From the NCBI RefSeq assembly GCF_964355755.1, contig NC_092675.1:2762312-2826311 (forward strand): a stretch of DNA of 64,000 nucleotides, given 5' to 3'. Numbering within the stretch: position 1 is the stretch's first letter; every line of letters begins with the position of its first letter. The DNA comes from Antedon mediterranea. Lineage: Eukaryota > Echinodermata > Crinoidea > Comatulida > Antedonidae. The notes below the pieces were generated by a model that was not told the DNA's origin, ran no database searches, and worked only from the letters and a program-made list of their open reading frames with translations. The translations under genes and the position numbers were made by a program. This document shows, piece after piece, positions 1 to 12,528 of this stretch.

Positions 1-2321
1 AATTAATATTAAAAACAATAGGTCTGGATTAGTGTTCTGATTAAAACATAACCGAATTATGTTGTTATAAAGATGGATTGATTCGTGTATAAAAAATTGT
101 TCTCTCTGTAATTATATTCTTAGTTGCTAAGCAACGGGTAGATTTATTAACGAGGAAATTGTATTTTCTTTAAAAACATGTGGGAAATGAACAGCAAGGA
201 GTGGCGAAATGGAATCGAGTGCTAATTGCAGATGTTTTAATGAACGCTATGCCATCAAATTATAGCGAGCAGGAATAGGCTTGTTTGTCTACCAGTACCA
301 TACATTGAAATAGAATTAAGAGCGTGATGTAGAAAGTGGCTATTTAATTTATTAAGCTGGCTCCTTCTTTCTAGACTGGAGACAAGAAATTAATTTTTAT
401 CAAGGTAGAAGCTGTAAAAATTATATTAACAAATTGTAATTTCATACAGCACTATCAGTTGGACATTTCACAGATCTCCATACTCAATACAATCAGGACA
501 TTTCACAGATCTCAATACAATCAGGAAAGGGAAAAAAATAGATTAAAATCGGTAACATTTACCATTGATATTATTCTGATTATCAAAGGCACATTTCTTA
601 AAATTCTATATCACTTTATAAAATAAGTTAAAAAAATTATAACAAACAGGATTTAAAAAATGTGAATATACCTTAGTTTTTGCATATGGTTTTTTAAATC
701 TTTTTTTGTTTTGTTCAAGTACTGTTAAGTTCAGTTAAATTAGGATGTCCAAATGTCGGTAAGACACCCTAAGGGAATTTAACTTGTGATTGTAATTACT
801 AAAAATACAATTAATGCGGTGTATTAAAGTTTGACATTTTTCTAAGATCATTTGGTTGAAAAGTGTAAGAAAATTGAGTTTTTTTTAACTTATTATATTA
901 ATATTTTCCTCGTACTACACAGATATCCAAAAGTGTGTAGTATGTTTATTTGTATGAAATTGATATAAATAAGTGTACACTTTTACAAAGGGATTTAGTA
1001 ATTATTAATATTTGCCTCATACTAGACGGATACACAAACATCTATAGTAAGTTTACTTGTATTGAAAAGGGATTTAGGCCTTTATTAATATTTGCCTCAT
1101 ATCCGTCTGTTTACTTGTATACTATATAAAATTGATATTTTATAAATAAGTTTTCACATTATATGTGTGAAAAGGAATTTAGGCCTATAGTTCAATGGTT
1201 TTATTTTCTTCTCATTTCCTATTAATGCATCGTATATGGAGTAGAAAATAATTAGCATACATCTGCTTATTCATAAATTGAATATGGTCAAAGATTAATC
1301 TTAAAAGTAAATGAGTCATGTTAGATAACTGCAGGTGTATTGAAAACGGCTACGAAATGGAGGACCTTTAAAGCAAATGATACTAACCAAGGTCGTAGAC
1401 GTTAACATTTAAAAAGAAAGGAAATTACGTATCCAGACTGCTGGACAAATTAAATAGTATTGTGTCGTTAGTTTGTGTGCATTAAAAAACGACAATGACT
1501 AGAGCACTGAGCGAGCTAGCAAGCTAGCACTTGGAATATTTAAGTGGATTTCATGTTGAGGATTTGAAAGAAAACCACAAGGACTTAAATGAAGATGAAC
1601 AGAATGAATGTGAAATGAGAATGTAGAGTGGATAGCTATAGATTTTAATGCTAATTGCCGCTAGCTAAATTTAAGTAACTACATAATAATATGACCATAA
1701 TATTCTAATTCGATTTTGATATTTCCTTGCGTTCATTCAAGAAACATTTGTACGGAAAGAAAATTGCTTTTTGAAAATTGATACGATTTAGAATAAGTGT
1801 GATTTAAATATTCTATGAGTTAGAGAAAATAGTGATGCAGGCATAGTTAGTTTATGCTGCCTGTGAAGGGCATTCAAGCGTGAAATGTAGTGGTCTTCCC
1901 TGCGATGAGTACTTGATATTTATTCATTATCAAGGGACTGATAATACACATTACATAGTAAAAAGCAATGGAATCTACAAGACATTTAGTCAAGCGAAGA
2001 CTAGCAGATTGAATGCCATAGTTTGTTGTAAATTATTATTTGCTTTTGAGGCAATTCACTTCTGGAATAAATTATTATAATTATTTTACAGCTTCTATTT
2101 CTTAGGAAATGTTCATCTTTAAGATCAGTATTTCAGGATGCTCTTGAATATTATTTATTTCACGATATGTATGATTATATTTGTATTTTATTTTGTTGTT
2201 TGCTGTACAGTAATACTAATATGGAAAGAGTGGCGGCATGGTGTGGCAAGAATAACTTCTAGGTTTCAATGGAATTATCAAATATTTTGGATTTTTTATA
2301 AATTTGTTTTTTTCTTTGTAG
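1..2321. other. Upstream of hnRNP K, no gene recognised
   Basis: AT-rich sequence with only short unconvincing reading frames (the longest 66 codons at 1880-2080, of no recognisable family). It probably holds the 5' UTR, the first coding exon or the first intron of the hnRNP K gene that begins to be readable at 2322, because that exon opens in mid-codon behind a good polypyrimidine tract and AG. I could not identify the exon carrying the start codon. Confidence 0.5.
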
Positions 2322-5300
2322 GAGGCAACAAACGTGATCGTGATGAAGATATTGGGTCTCCAGAACAATCGGTCAAACGACCTCGTGGAGATGGTCCGGA
2401 GATAACCCTACGTATCATGATTATGAGTAAGGTATGTTCTAAATAAACAGTTTATCATTATTATTTTACCCAACTTAAACAATAAGCAATATTTTGTATT
2501 TAAATTAATATGTTATTATAATCTGCATTTTGGTTGGTTAATTATAAACGTTGAGGGTAAAAGGTCGTTAAAGACCAGCTTTACTTCAGCTGCTCAAGGC
2601 AGTCTTGTCTGAACAAAAGCTTGTGGCAATCAATTAATATGCAAATTAGTTGTTAATTATGTTGAGGCTATTCATATGCTCATTCGTTTTAGACATTTGT
2701 ATTTTCTGTGTTAATCTTAAAATTATATGTGTACTCTCTTACGGAAACATTCAAGTAACCAACTACACCTAATTGCATTGTGATCTGATTAAACATTAAT
2801 TGATATGTTGTCCTACTGTACTATAAAATATAATACTCTAGGTATGGTTCCCCCCCCCCCCCCCAAAAAAAATTAATTTATAGACCGCTAATATGATAAT
2901 TTGTAGTATTGTAGCAGTAATATTGATTTTTAAAAACAGAAATGTAATATTGTAGTCAATTTATTAATTTTTAATGTTTTGTTTTATCAGAATGCCGGTG
3001 CAATTATTGGCAGAGGAGGTACCAACATTAAGCGCTTGAGATCAGACGTTAGTATTTATTCTGTTCTTATCTTAAATTGATTATATTATGATATTATTAT
3101 ATTGTGTTTAGATTTTATATGAAATATTAAGAATTTTATATTGTTTTGATATAAACCATTTTCATGAATATTTTCCTCAAATTAAATGAACGGTGCTGTG
3201 GGTAAATTAATTTTACTTGTGTATTTTTCTATAAAGACAATACAAATATCTTGTATCTTACACTGTACAAAACAAATAGTAAACCAGCAAACCAACAGTC
3301 TTTTTATCATAAAATGATTTACTTGCTTTTACTGAAGTCTAAATTCATCTCATGAAAATGGTTTATGACTTGAAATACTTCTATTGAGATTATTTGTCAG
3401 TCATGTACTGTATTATTGATTACTATAAACTTCGAATCAATGTTTCTAAGACTACGCATATAATGTCAGCTTTGTCGACGACAAAGAGGAAAATAAGTAA
3501 ATATAAATGACAAGCCTTCTAAATCCATATAATATGTCAATGAATTTTAAATTGAAGCTTGTGTAATATTAAGATTCCGCCATGTTTTATTTCTGATGAT
3601 AATGAGTATTACCATAAATGGCCAGACCACAATGTGCTTATGTTTTAATAAGCCCTTTATTTTTTTAAAGCATAATTAATAATTTGACGCAAAATTGCAT
3701 CTCTGGAGTTTTACTCATTCATGCGTAACCAAGCAAATTTATATATTAACAGCGCATAGCAATTAAAATTGTTTTTTCTTTGACCATATATGGTAATACC
3801 TTAATGTTAAAAAGATTGATTATGAATATATGATGTATTTTTATAACGCCATTAACCCCGTGCCCATTTCTCCTTCCATTACTATGTCCCATCTACTACT
3901 CTTCCCGTCACTGATCGCCATCGACCATGGTGCCATTACCCAACTTGATGTCCGTACCTGTCCGAATCTATCCATGAACCCTATGGCCCCGCTCCGCTCG
4001 GGACTCCACACATTCTCCCGACCTGTTGGCCCGATCGTCCAGTACAATGGAAAAGTTAACGTGCCCGACTGCAGCGGGCCAGAGCGGTATGTCCAATCAT
4101 CCCGGTTTGTTTACCTTTGTAGAAAACATTAGTTAGGTCATACTCATACACATTAATTAATATATTTAATTATTCATTAAAATAACCCTTCTTAAAAGGG
4201 TTTTTACCAATGTGACTCGTATGTAAACTATCAACATTAATACAAAGAGTCAATTTAGTTAATAATATGTTCATCACAGTATGTTAATTAAAGGGTTTTG
4301 TTATAATGACATATTAGACTAGGAACCAGTCATTTTGGGGGGTTTTGTTGTTTTATATGTATTAGATATCTATCTTAATGGTCATTGTTGATTCTTTGGG
4401 TTCAGTTTTTAATCTAATAGAACTAATGGAATGTCAATGACTTAACAATTATATTATCACTAAATTTGGATCAACAATACTTAAATATGTTAATTAATTA
4501 AACATGGGATGTGGTATACTACCAAGATAACAGGCACACTTGCAATGTATACACTGTATATGAACATCTATTTATTATCTGTCATTAAAAGTAACCGTAA
4601 AGCGTTATTTCACATGTCATACAAATTGTACTAAATTTGTATTTAAAAAATATTTTTCTACACAATCCAAAAAGTAATGTATGTATACCTGAAAGTGTGC
4701 CTGTCGTTGTTGAGAATTATCGATATGGGTGGTGGATTATAAACATGCACATCTATGTGGTAGTAATGCCCGTATTGTTCTCTATATAGGATCTTGACAA
4801 TTACAGCAGCCCAGGATGATGCTATTGCTTGTCTTATGGATACTATACCAAGTTGGGATGAGGTACAGTAACACCTTACTGACTTATTGAAATTTTGCCT
4901 TATTAATGCTCCTATGAACTAAATTGTTATGCTGCCAAGTTTGAGTTGAGCCATAACTGAGTTCATTCGCACCCCTGTTCATAAAAAAAACATACACATA
5001 AGATGCTCTACACAGTCTTATTACTTTGAGAGTACAGTTGGTTTTGTAATGGGTTTGCAAATCATGCCAACTGACAGGATTTGAATCAAAGACCCTAAGA
5101 TCACAAAACAAAACTACGTTGCAGTTTTACCACTCCCATTATTTGAGGAAACAAACCAGTTGGGTTTTGTTTATTATATCTTGCCTTGATTTGAAATTAG
5201 TCATTGGACCAGCCTAGAGCTTGCATGAACAAGATGCTTTTGTTCAAATTTGTACCTAGGAGGCCGAGGCCTTTTTCATTACAGCTGTTATGTTAATATC

Positions 5301-8300
5301 TCCCAGGAAGAAGCTAGGGCATTATCCATTCCTATATTAAGTTAATTGTATGTAAAACAAAATATCCTTTGTATTAACTATTATTAACTAATAAAAAACA
5401 TTGCCTAATATGTTGGATTGATATTTTGTATTAGTGGTAATGCGTATTGACAATGTAGGCATCACAAAATGAGTTAAATCTTAACGTGTATCAATTACTT
5501 TTTTTTCATTAGTACAAACAACGTCCCGACAAAGAGGTAAAAGTAGATGAACTTCAGATTGAGGTTCGTATGTTAGTTCATCAGAGCCAAGCTGGTGCTG
5601 TCATTGGTAGAGCTGGCTTCAAAATCAAAGAACTTAGAGATGTATGTATTCACTTTTACTAATTTTGAATTTTATATTAATTTCCTATTCATAAGATATT
5701 ATAAACTGGTGTAAATCTTGCTTTTTGGATGCATTTGCAAAATATCAACTCTACTTATGTGTGTACAGGAACGTTAAAAGTTAATTGTGTTTTTTTTTTC
5801 TAAATTCAGCAAAGTGGAGCAGCAATCAAAGTATACCAAGATGTGTGTCCCAACTCAACAGATCGTGTTGTTCAGATGGCTGGCGTCATTGAGAAAGTAT
5901 CATCAGCCATGCACAAAGTACAGAAAGTCTTACAAGATGTAAGTGCATATTGTGACATTTTAAGAATGTAGATTTACACATTGAAATATTGAAATTTACC
6001 CCATATTGGATATTGAAATGCACCCCATATTAGATATTGAATTGCACCCCATATTGGATATTGAAATGCACCCCAAATTGGATATTGAAATGCACCCCAT
6101 ATTGGATATTGAAATGCACCCCAAATTGGGTACTGAAATGTACCCCAAATTGGGTATTGAAATTTACCCATATTTGGATATTTAAATATATCACACATTA
6201 GATATTGATTATCCCCCATATTGGATATTGAAATGCACCCCATATTGATTATACCTCATATTGGACATTGAAGTGTACTCCATAATGGTTATTGAAATGC
6301 ACTAACATAGCAATATTTTGGATGACTTTTAACACACTGTCTTTATGTAATTCTCTACTATAGACACCCATAAAAGGACCGCTTCAGCCATATGACCCCT
6401 ATTGTTACAATGTCTTTGCTGCAAGAGGATATGGCGGTTACGGAGATCCATCATTTGATCGTGGCGGCGGAGGAGGAGGACGATTTGGTGGTGGAGGAGG
6501 ACGAATGGGAGGTGGCGGAGGACGAATGGGTGGAGGAGGAGGAGGTGGAAGACATGGTGGTTTTGGTGGTGGTGGAGGAGGAATGGGTGGTGGACCAAGA
6601 GGGTTTATGTCACGTGGAGGACCACGACGGGGAGGCGGAGGAGGAGGTGGCGGCGGAGGGCCGAGAGGTAGACGACAGCAGTTTGATGACTACGACTATG
6701 CTTCCGACAATATGGTAAATAATGCTAATAGTGAATGTTCTACCTTATTTGTTTCAAAGAGGATAAAATAACAATGAACAAACCTAATTATAACATTTAA
6801 TTAGTGTTGAAAGACCTAAAATCTAATTCAATCTGCTTAATAAATTATTTGCATTTTTAATTACATTTTTATTTAATAAAAGGTACATGTGTTTTAACAA
6901 TAATAATTTTCTTTTCTTAGGGTGGTGACTTTGGAAGTGGATTTAATGGAGGCTACAGCGGTGGTGGAGGAGGAGGAGGTGGTGGTGGCGGTGGTGGTGG
7001 TGGAGGAGGAAGTGGTGGCTTTGACGAGGTCAAAGGTGAATCTGCTCAAGTCACCATTCCCAAAGAGGTTTGTGAAATATTATATTCAACCTAAAAGATT
7101 ATACAGTCATAGAAATATATTTGTTTTTGTGTCAATTCCTTTTAATTAAATATTTAAAAATTTAACAATCTCGATTTAGAAAATATTTCTTAGACAAAGC
7201 GAACTAATAAAACTGTAAATAACTGTATTATATTTAATTTATTTAAAAAACATGTGTAAATAAATCAAATTAATAAATCATAATAATTCTTGTCTTGCAG
7301 TTGGCTGGGTCAATTATTGGCCGAAACGGAGAACGCATAAAAAATATCCGAAAACAAAGCGGTGCTGTGATAAAGATTGATAATGCTTTACCAGGCCAAA
7401 CAGATCGCGTTATCACAATCACAGGCAGAACGGAACAGATACAAAATGCACAGTACCTCCTGCAACAAAGGTAGTTAACTCGTTCATGCATGACATTTCA
7501 TCATCTAAACTAAAAAAATTGTATTGAAATCAAGTTGATATTGAAACTGTTTCAAAATTTAAAATGGTTTTTTCAAGACCCACCAAAAAATAAACATTTC
7601 AAAGAAATGTTTTAAGTTTCAATGAACAGCTTGATTTTAATATGTTTAGCATTTTTAAACTGGTTTTTGAGGAGCATTTGCAGTATTCTGTAGCCTTGAC
7701 GCATGCTACAGTATTCAATAATAGTGACTGTATTGTAAGGATTAGGCCTACTTTTGGTTGAGAACATCAATAGGGGCTGCATGCTGTGGGCCTGACAATT
7801 GCATCGACTAATCGTAACAACGCATGATGTATGCTGGGATACTTGTACTGATCTGAGGTTTTCGGTTCTGCTATCGAGTTAGAGAATGCATGACTCCTGC
7901 AGATAGCATATAGTATGCAATTCACACAGAATAACAACATCACCAGCTAACTTTATTAACCTCTCAATTATTAACAGAATAATAATAATGTATTGCACAC
8001 TAACTAACAAAAGTAGCCAGATTAATTTAGACACATAGAAAAGAAAGTAATATGCCAAATTTCTATAGATAAATTCTCACTTTAGTTTCAACTAAAATAT
8101 GCTCATATTATTATCCATAGAGTATTAATACTAATTTTTTTACTTTTATGCCCTTGTAAAAAATGTATTTTAATATTTGTTTTCTTTTAAATAGTATAGT
8201 TTAGTATAAAAACAAATAGAAATGTTTTTAATGTGTAATTGACTCGTTGATATTTTAAAAAAAACAAATAAATACATTAAATTATATATACAATCAAAGA

Positions 8301-9417
8301 AAGATGTTATTGCTAGTTAGCCAAATTGTAAACATAAATTTTATTCATAAAAAAAAAACGTAAAAAGCTGACTAAACATAGATGATTTACACAATTGTTA
8401 TGAACATTTTTTTGCCACATTTGTTCAAATGAAACTTATTTTTTGACAAGTGCAAACTAATTTTTAAAAATACTAACATAAAATTAGTTTTGCTGTGCCT
8501 AATTAAAACAATGCTGTGTTCACAATAATCATAATAACAATCATATACTATTAATACAACTATAACAACACTCATGCTACTTGATTCTTGCTAGTCTCTC
8601 TCATCCAGTCTCACCTGGTTAACATTTCTGCTTCAAACCGTATGGAAGACTAGTGATTTTGTTGTTGTGAACCCAGACAAACATAAAATCCTAGTCTGCC
8701 TTAGGGTGAGAGGTGCTAACATCATTTCTGCACTTGCTAACCTGTATATAATGCATCACATCCAGAGATCAACTCTATCATGGAAGACATTTGACCCTTG
8801 AACTTGTGGTCATAACTCTTTTATTGAATCATTTAACTAGTGGTTAATTATTAATTCAGATTCAAGATTTATTATGTGGATTTTGCTGAGTGTATTTTTA
8901 ACTTCATTATTCATTGTTTATTTTCAGCTTTTTCTCTTAATAAAAAGCAGTTTTATAAACATTACATAAAAATTTGATCATTGTCTTTCTTTACCAGATT
9001 ACACATTACCATTGATGGTTAGCATTAATACCCCTTTTACATTGTCTAGCAAAACTCTGTAGTTAACACGCAACAGGGCGTCTGCACCAGTATTTTGTAG
9101 GTGTACGTCCCGATGTGTTTAAAACTTTAGACGTTTACCAGGTGATGTGAAAGGGGTATTTAATATCTTTATTAATTCTAAAGCTCTGTCTACACTATGA
9201 AACTAGCAATGTGCCCAAATATGGTGGTGATATGACATCATCATGTCCATATATGGGCATATCACATTTTTTGTCACATAAAGTTTGATAGTGTAGACAG
9301 ATTTTTAGATTCATTGTTTGTGAACGATTCAGTTACATAGTGTGTTTCATTTATCTGAATAATCATTTTATTTTCTTTCTTTTCTTTAGTGTGAGAGACA
9401 ACTCAAACAGATACTAG
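2322..9417 (+). CDS. HNRNPK: hnRNP K-like KH-domain RNA-binding protein (5' exon missing)
   Basis: Poly(C)-binding RNA/DNA-binding protein acting in nuclear pre-mRNA processing, transcription and translation control. Exons: 2322-2431, 2991-3047, 4043-4086, 4790-4862, 5513-5641, 5810-5938, 6364-6714, 6921-7067, 7301-7470, 9390-9417; all junctions keep phase, giving 411 residues after an unidentified first exon. Three KH domains carry their GxxG loops: [10 protein letters not shown] (KH1), [10 protein letters not shown] (KH2) and [10 protein letters not shown] (KH3). Between KH2 and KH3 lies a long glycine/arginine-rich region (two blocks, exons 7 and 8), the counterpart of the RGG/KI region of vertebrate hnRNP K but with far longer glycine runs. 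An N-terminal basic KRPR cluster resembles the bipartite NLS. The protein ends SVRDNSNRY. The 44-base exon at 4043 is very short and sits in a GC-rich patch. Family assignment is firm; the gene symbol is by domain order and by the SGPER and SQAGAVIG motifs. Confidence 0.93.
3840..4110. other. GC-rich pyrimidine-biased patch around a micro-exon
   Basis: About 270 bp of markedly higher GC and C-rich content than the surrounding AT-rich intron, ending with the 44-base exon of hnRNP K (4043-4086, encoding [14 protein letters not shown]). The upstream part is not conserved protein in any frame. It may be an unusually extended polypyrimidine/splicing enhancer context or gene-converted sequence. Confidence 0.5.
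5985..6290. repeat. 24-bp minisatellite in hnRNP K intron
   Basis: About 12 to 13 imperfect copies of a roughly 24-bp unit of the form GGATATTGAAATGCACCCCATATT. It lies in the intron between KH2 and the glycine-rich exon and ends some 70 bp before the acceptor at 6363. Reading frames across it are repeat artefacts. Confidence 0.9.
9181..9306. mobile_element. Family A MITE (TA-flanked), in hnRNP K last intron
   Basis: Short inverted-repeat element whose ends read AAGCTCTGTCTACACTAT and its complement, next to a TA dinucleotide on the left as in Tc1/mariner-type target duplications. Interior has the family hallmark ATGACATCATCATGTCCATAT. The right terminus is mutated. Six more copies occur in this window. 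Confidence 0.8.
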
Positions 9418-12400
9418 ATGAGCATCCAGCCATACATCTACCGGAGAAGTGTCATCATTTAATCCTGTTAATATCTTGCATTAATAATTCCAAACACATT
9501 TTGTTATTTTTGTACTCAGATACTGCTTTTCTTTTTTCAATGTATTTTGTAAATAAATATAATTATTGCCCCTTCTTAACCTGTCTGCGATATTAGTAGC
9601 GAAATAGCCACCATGTTTTTACTATTAATAAATTGTTGATTTAAAAATTGGTGTATAAATTTTAACGCTTAATTGATAAAGATGTCGATTGTTGCTCCTT
9701 ATAAGTTCGTGTAACAGAAGAAACAAGTGTGAAGAAACCCTGTGTATAAAGAACCATGGTAATTCTTTGATTTAATTTACATTTTTATTTTATAGTTTTA
9801 AACATTTGATGCATAAGCTGAAGTTATTTTGGCTTTTTGAATGGAAGCTCATTTGCACGATCGTGGGCTAATGAATTGTAATGTTTTTACAATGTTGAAA
9901 AAATACTTTGAATAAAGAATATTGCATGTTTTAATTTGACTGTTTTTCAGAATTTGATTTTATTGTGTACAAGATATTTGAATGTTTACAGTGAATGTAA
10001 ATTAATGGAAGATTCCTAAATCACTTGAATAAGGGATGGGGATTTATTTGAGTTGATTGTGAGAACCTTACATTATTAAATAACATTCTGAGAAAGGTGG
10101 TGTGCAATTGTGGATAGTTTAACTCACTGTGAACTGACATATTATATTGGTTCTTATGACTGAATGAAAAAAAACTAAATGTGTGCAGATATTGCCTCCA
10201 TATGATGTCATAGGTCATCGCAATATTAAAGCTTCTTAATAATAATTACCCATATTATTTTATCCGATCGGTATTGTTTTTGTGGATTGGTACAATGTAA
10301 AACGGAATACTGCAGTATTAATACAGTTGGTTTTTATGTGTTTAGGAGGCTTGTGAGTTTGGTAGTGTGCATTGGAAATAAATATAGCCTTACTCTATAT
10401 ATTTATTTAAATGAATGAAAAAAAAACGTTCCTGATGAAATTGTATATCATGCAGCGTCTAATGGTCTTACAACGCATTGTGTGTCGAGTCAAAATCAAA
10501 ACTTTTGTGCGGATCATTTTTTCTTTTCAATATGAATATGGAATAAAGGCGTTGATAAATCCTAATGAATTATAGTTCGTACATCTTTTGTTTAACATAA
10601 TCTTATTATTACCAGCAGAATTCACTTATCGTTTATCGGAAAGTGGTTTCCTACTCTTAATGGAAAATGTCAAATTCTTGAGTTGATTTAAACAAGTCGT
10701 ATTTTTACAAATTGGACTTTTAAGTACACAAGCGATATAATTAGTACTTGTTTCAGTTATATGTGACCTGGTGCTGTCGTTATCCCAACTGGAAACCAAT
10801 AATTTTTTCTGTCCTGTGGTCTATTTAGCCACTCTGTCCTAATGTTAGATGTTAGGGATGCTCAACCAATCAATTTCTCTGTTAAGTAAGCTCAACCAAT
10901 CAATTTCTCCATTAAGTAAGCTCAACCAATCAATTCCTTTGTCTTGCCAACTACTTCACCCAATCAAATTATGTGTACTGCTGATTGTCCTTCAATAAAT
11001 TGGTTTCACGAACTCTCCTCCATCACTCAATTTGAGTGCTCGTTATTTGGGTCATAATGCATTTGTAATGCACTCGTTATTCTTGCACAATTAATCACAA
11101 CAAAACAAGTATAGAATATGACTGTACCACATGAATTACCAGGTTTCATTATCGTAATTGCATGACTGCCTCAAGACAAAACCTTGAAAAACATTTTCAC
11201 TTGCATTAAACAATAGTCGTGATGTCATCATGATGTCATCTGTTTTATTAAAATAATTAAATTCATTCACTTGGAGAACAGCGAGAAGGAATGTACTGTT
11301 ATGTAACCTGGGTAACGAATGAGTTACATTGTTAAGTAGATACATGTTTCTTATATAAATGATCACCAGAACATCCTCTGGGCTACAATATTGTGTTGTA
11401 ATTGGAGTGCAAGTCTTTCAAAATATTACAACTGTTACATATAAAAAAAATCAATAAAATTAAATTGCTTATGATATGAAATAATAAATTATGCACCAAT
11501 CTTTAATATCAAATTAATAAGAGCATCATGGTTTTGTGTGAATTACATTTTTACTGTCAAGAAATGGTATGGTTTAGCATAATTATATAGGTCTTAAACA
11601 ACAAGCTACCTACAAAATAGTGCCTATTGCATTAAGAATACAGTACATTGACTTCATTATGAATTAATAATATACCACAAAACGTATTTAATATTGAAAA
11701 TTGTTTAAATTTTAGATGGTAACTAAGTCCAGCTTCTTTGTTAAGCACATACTTGAGTAGGTAATAATGAAATGTTGCTTAGCAACACTAATTATTAACT
11801 GATAACCATGTAAGCTATGCACAGCCTGGTTCCATAGTGTTCATGCGGTTTTATTAAATGTTTGTTTCCAAATTTTTTTTGAAATGGCAGAATCTTCTGA
11901 ATTTAAAATATATTCTGATGCATTGGTGCTCAGTCAGAGCAGAGATGGGACCTAAATTTCTGAAACGATATTTGAGGATGAAGAGATTGCTAGGCCTTGT
12001 TCAATGGCATATCCCACTGCAGCGGCAATTCCATATCATTCTTTCAACTTTCAGTTTGAAAATTTTATCCTCCAATCCAATTGTTATTCATTTTTATATT
12101 TTAGTATGTACAACATTTTAAGAATGTGTTCATTTAAGGGATACAATAACAAGAAAATACTTTAATTAATTTATACTTGAATAGGCTTTATCAACAAAAT
12201 TGTTATATTAATTAAAAAATAAAATAAATAGATATACATTGAAATACATTTTTCAGTAATTTATTTTAATTTTTTCTTTCAATATTTCAAGATTGATTAA
12301 AACCTCCCATTTTTATATATTACTACAACATTTCTATATTATCACTGGGTAGAGATTTTTAACTTATACCCATTTCATATTTAGAGCAGGGGACACATAA

Positions 12401-12528
12401 AAAACCGCCTGTGTTGACAACTCCACAGTTTTTCTAAGCGATCGGTATTTATTACATTCTTTGACATAGTACTGTATATCAGTTCTTTTTTAAAATTATC
12501 ATACTAATAGCATAAGTTGTCAATATTT
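9418..12528. other. hnRNP K 3' UTR and convergent intergenic region
   Basis: Begins with the hnRNP K 3' UTR; possible poly(A) signals AATAAA occur at 9552 and 9911. The rest is AT-rich spacer up to the 3' end of AMACR on the other strand. The only structure seen is a three-copy ~29-bp direct repeat (CTCAACCAATCAATTTCTC) at 10858-10945. No coding region is recognisable; small frames at 10021-10218, 11136-11366 and 11858-12121 have no family resemblance. Confidence 0.6.

Noticed and set aside
1880-2446. Two small frames before hnRNP K
   Set aside because: The second only gains protein character after the splice acceptor at 2321, where it is the hnRNP K exon; the rest is intronic. The first has no resemblance to anything known.
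6329-6770. Alternative frames over the glycine-rich hnRNP K exon (His/Leu-rich or Glu/Val-rich)
   Set aside because: Produced by GGA/GGT repeats read in other frames; the Gly/Arg frame joins the KH domains.
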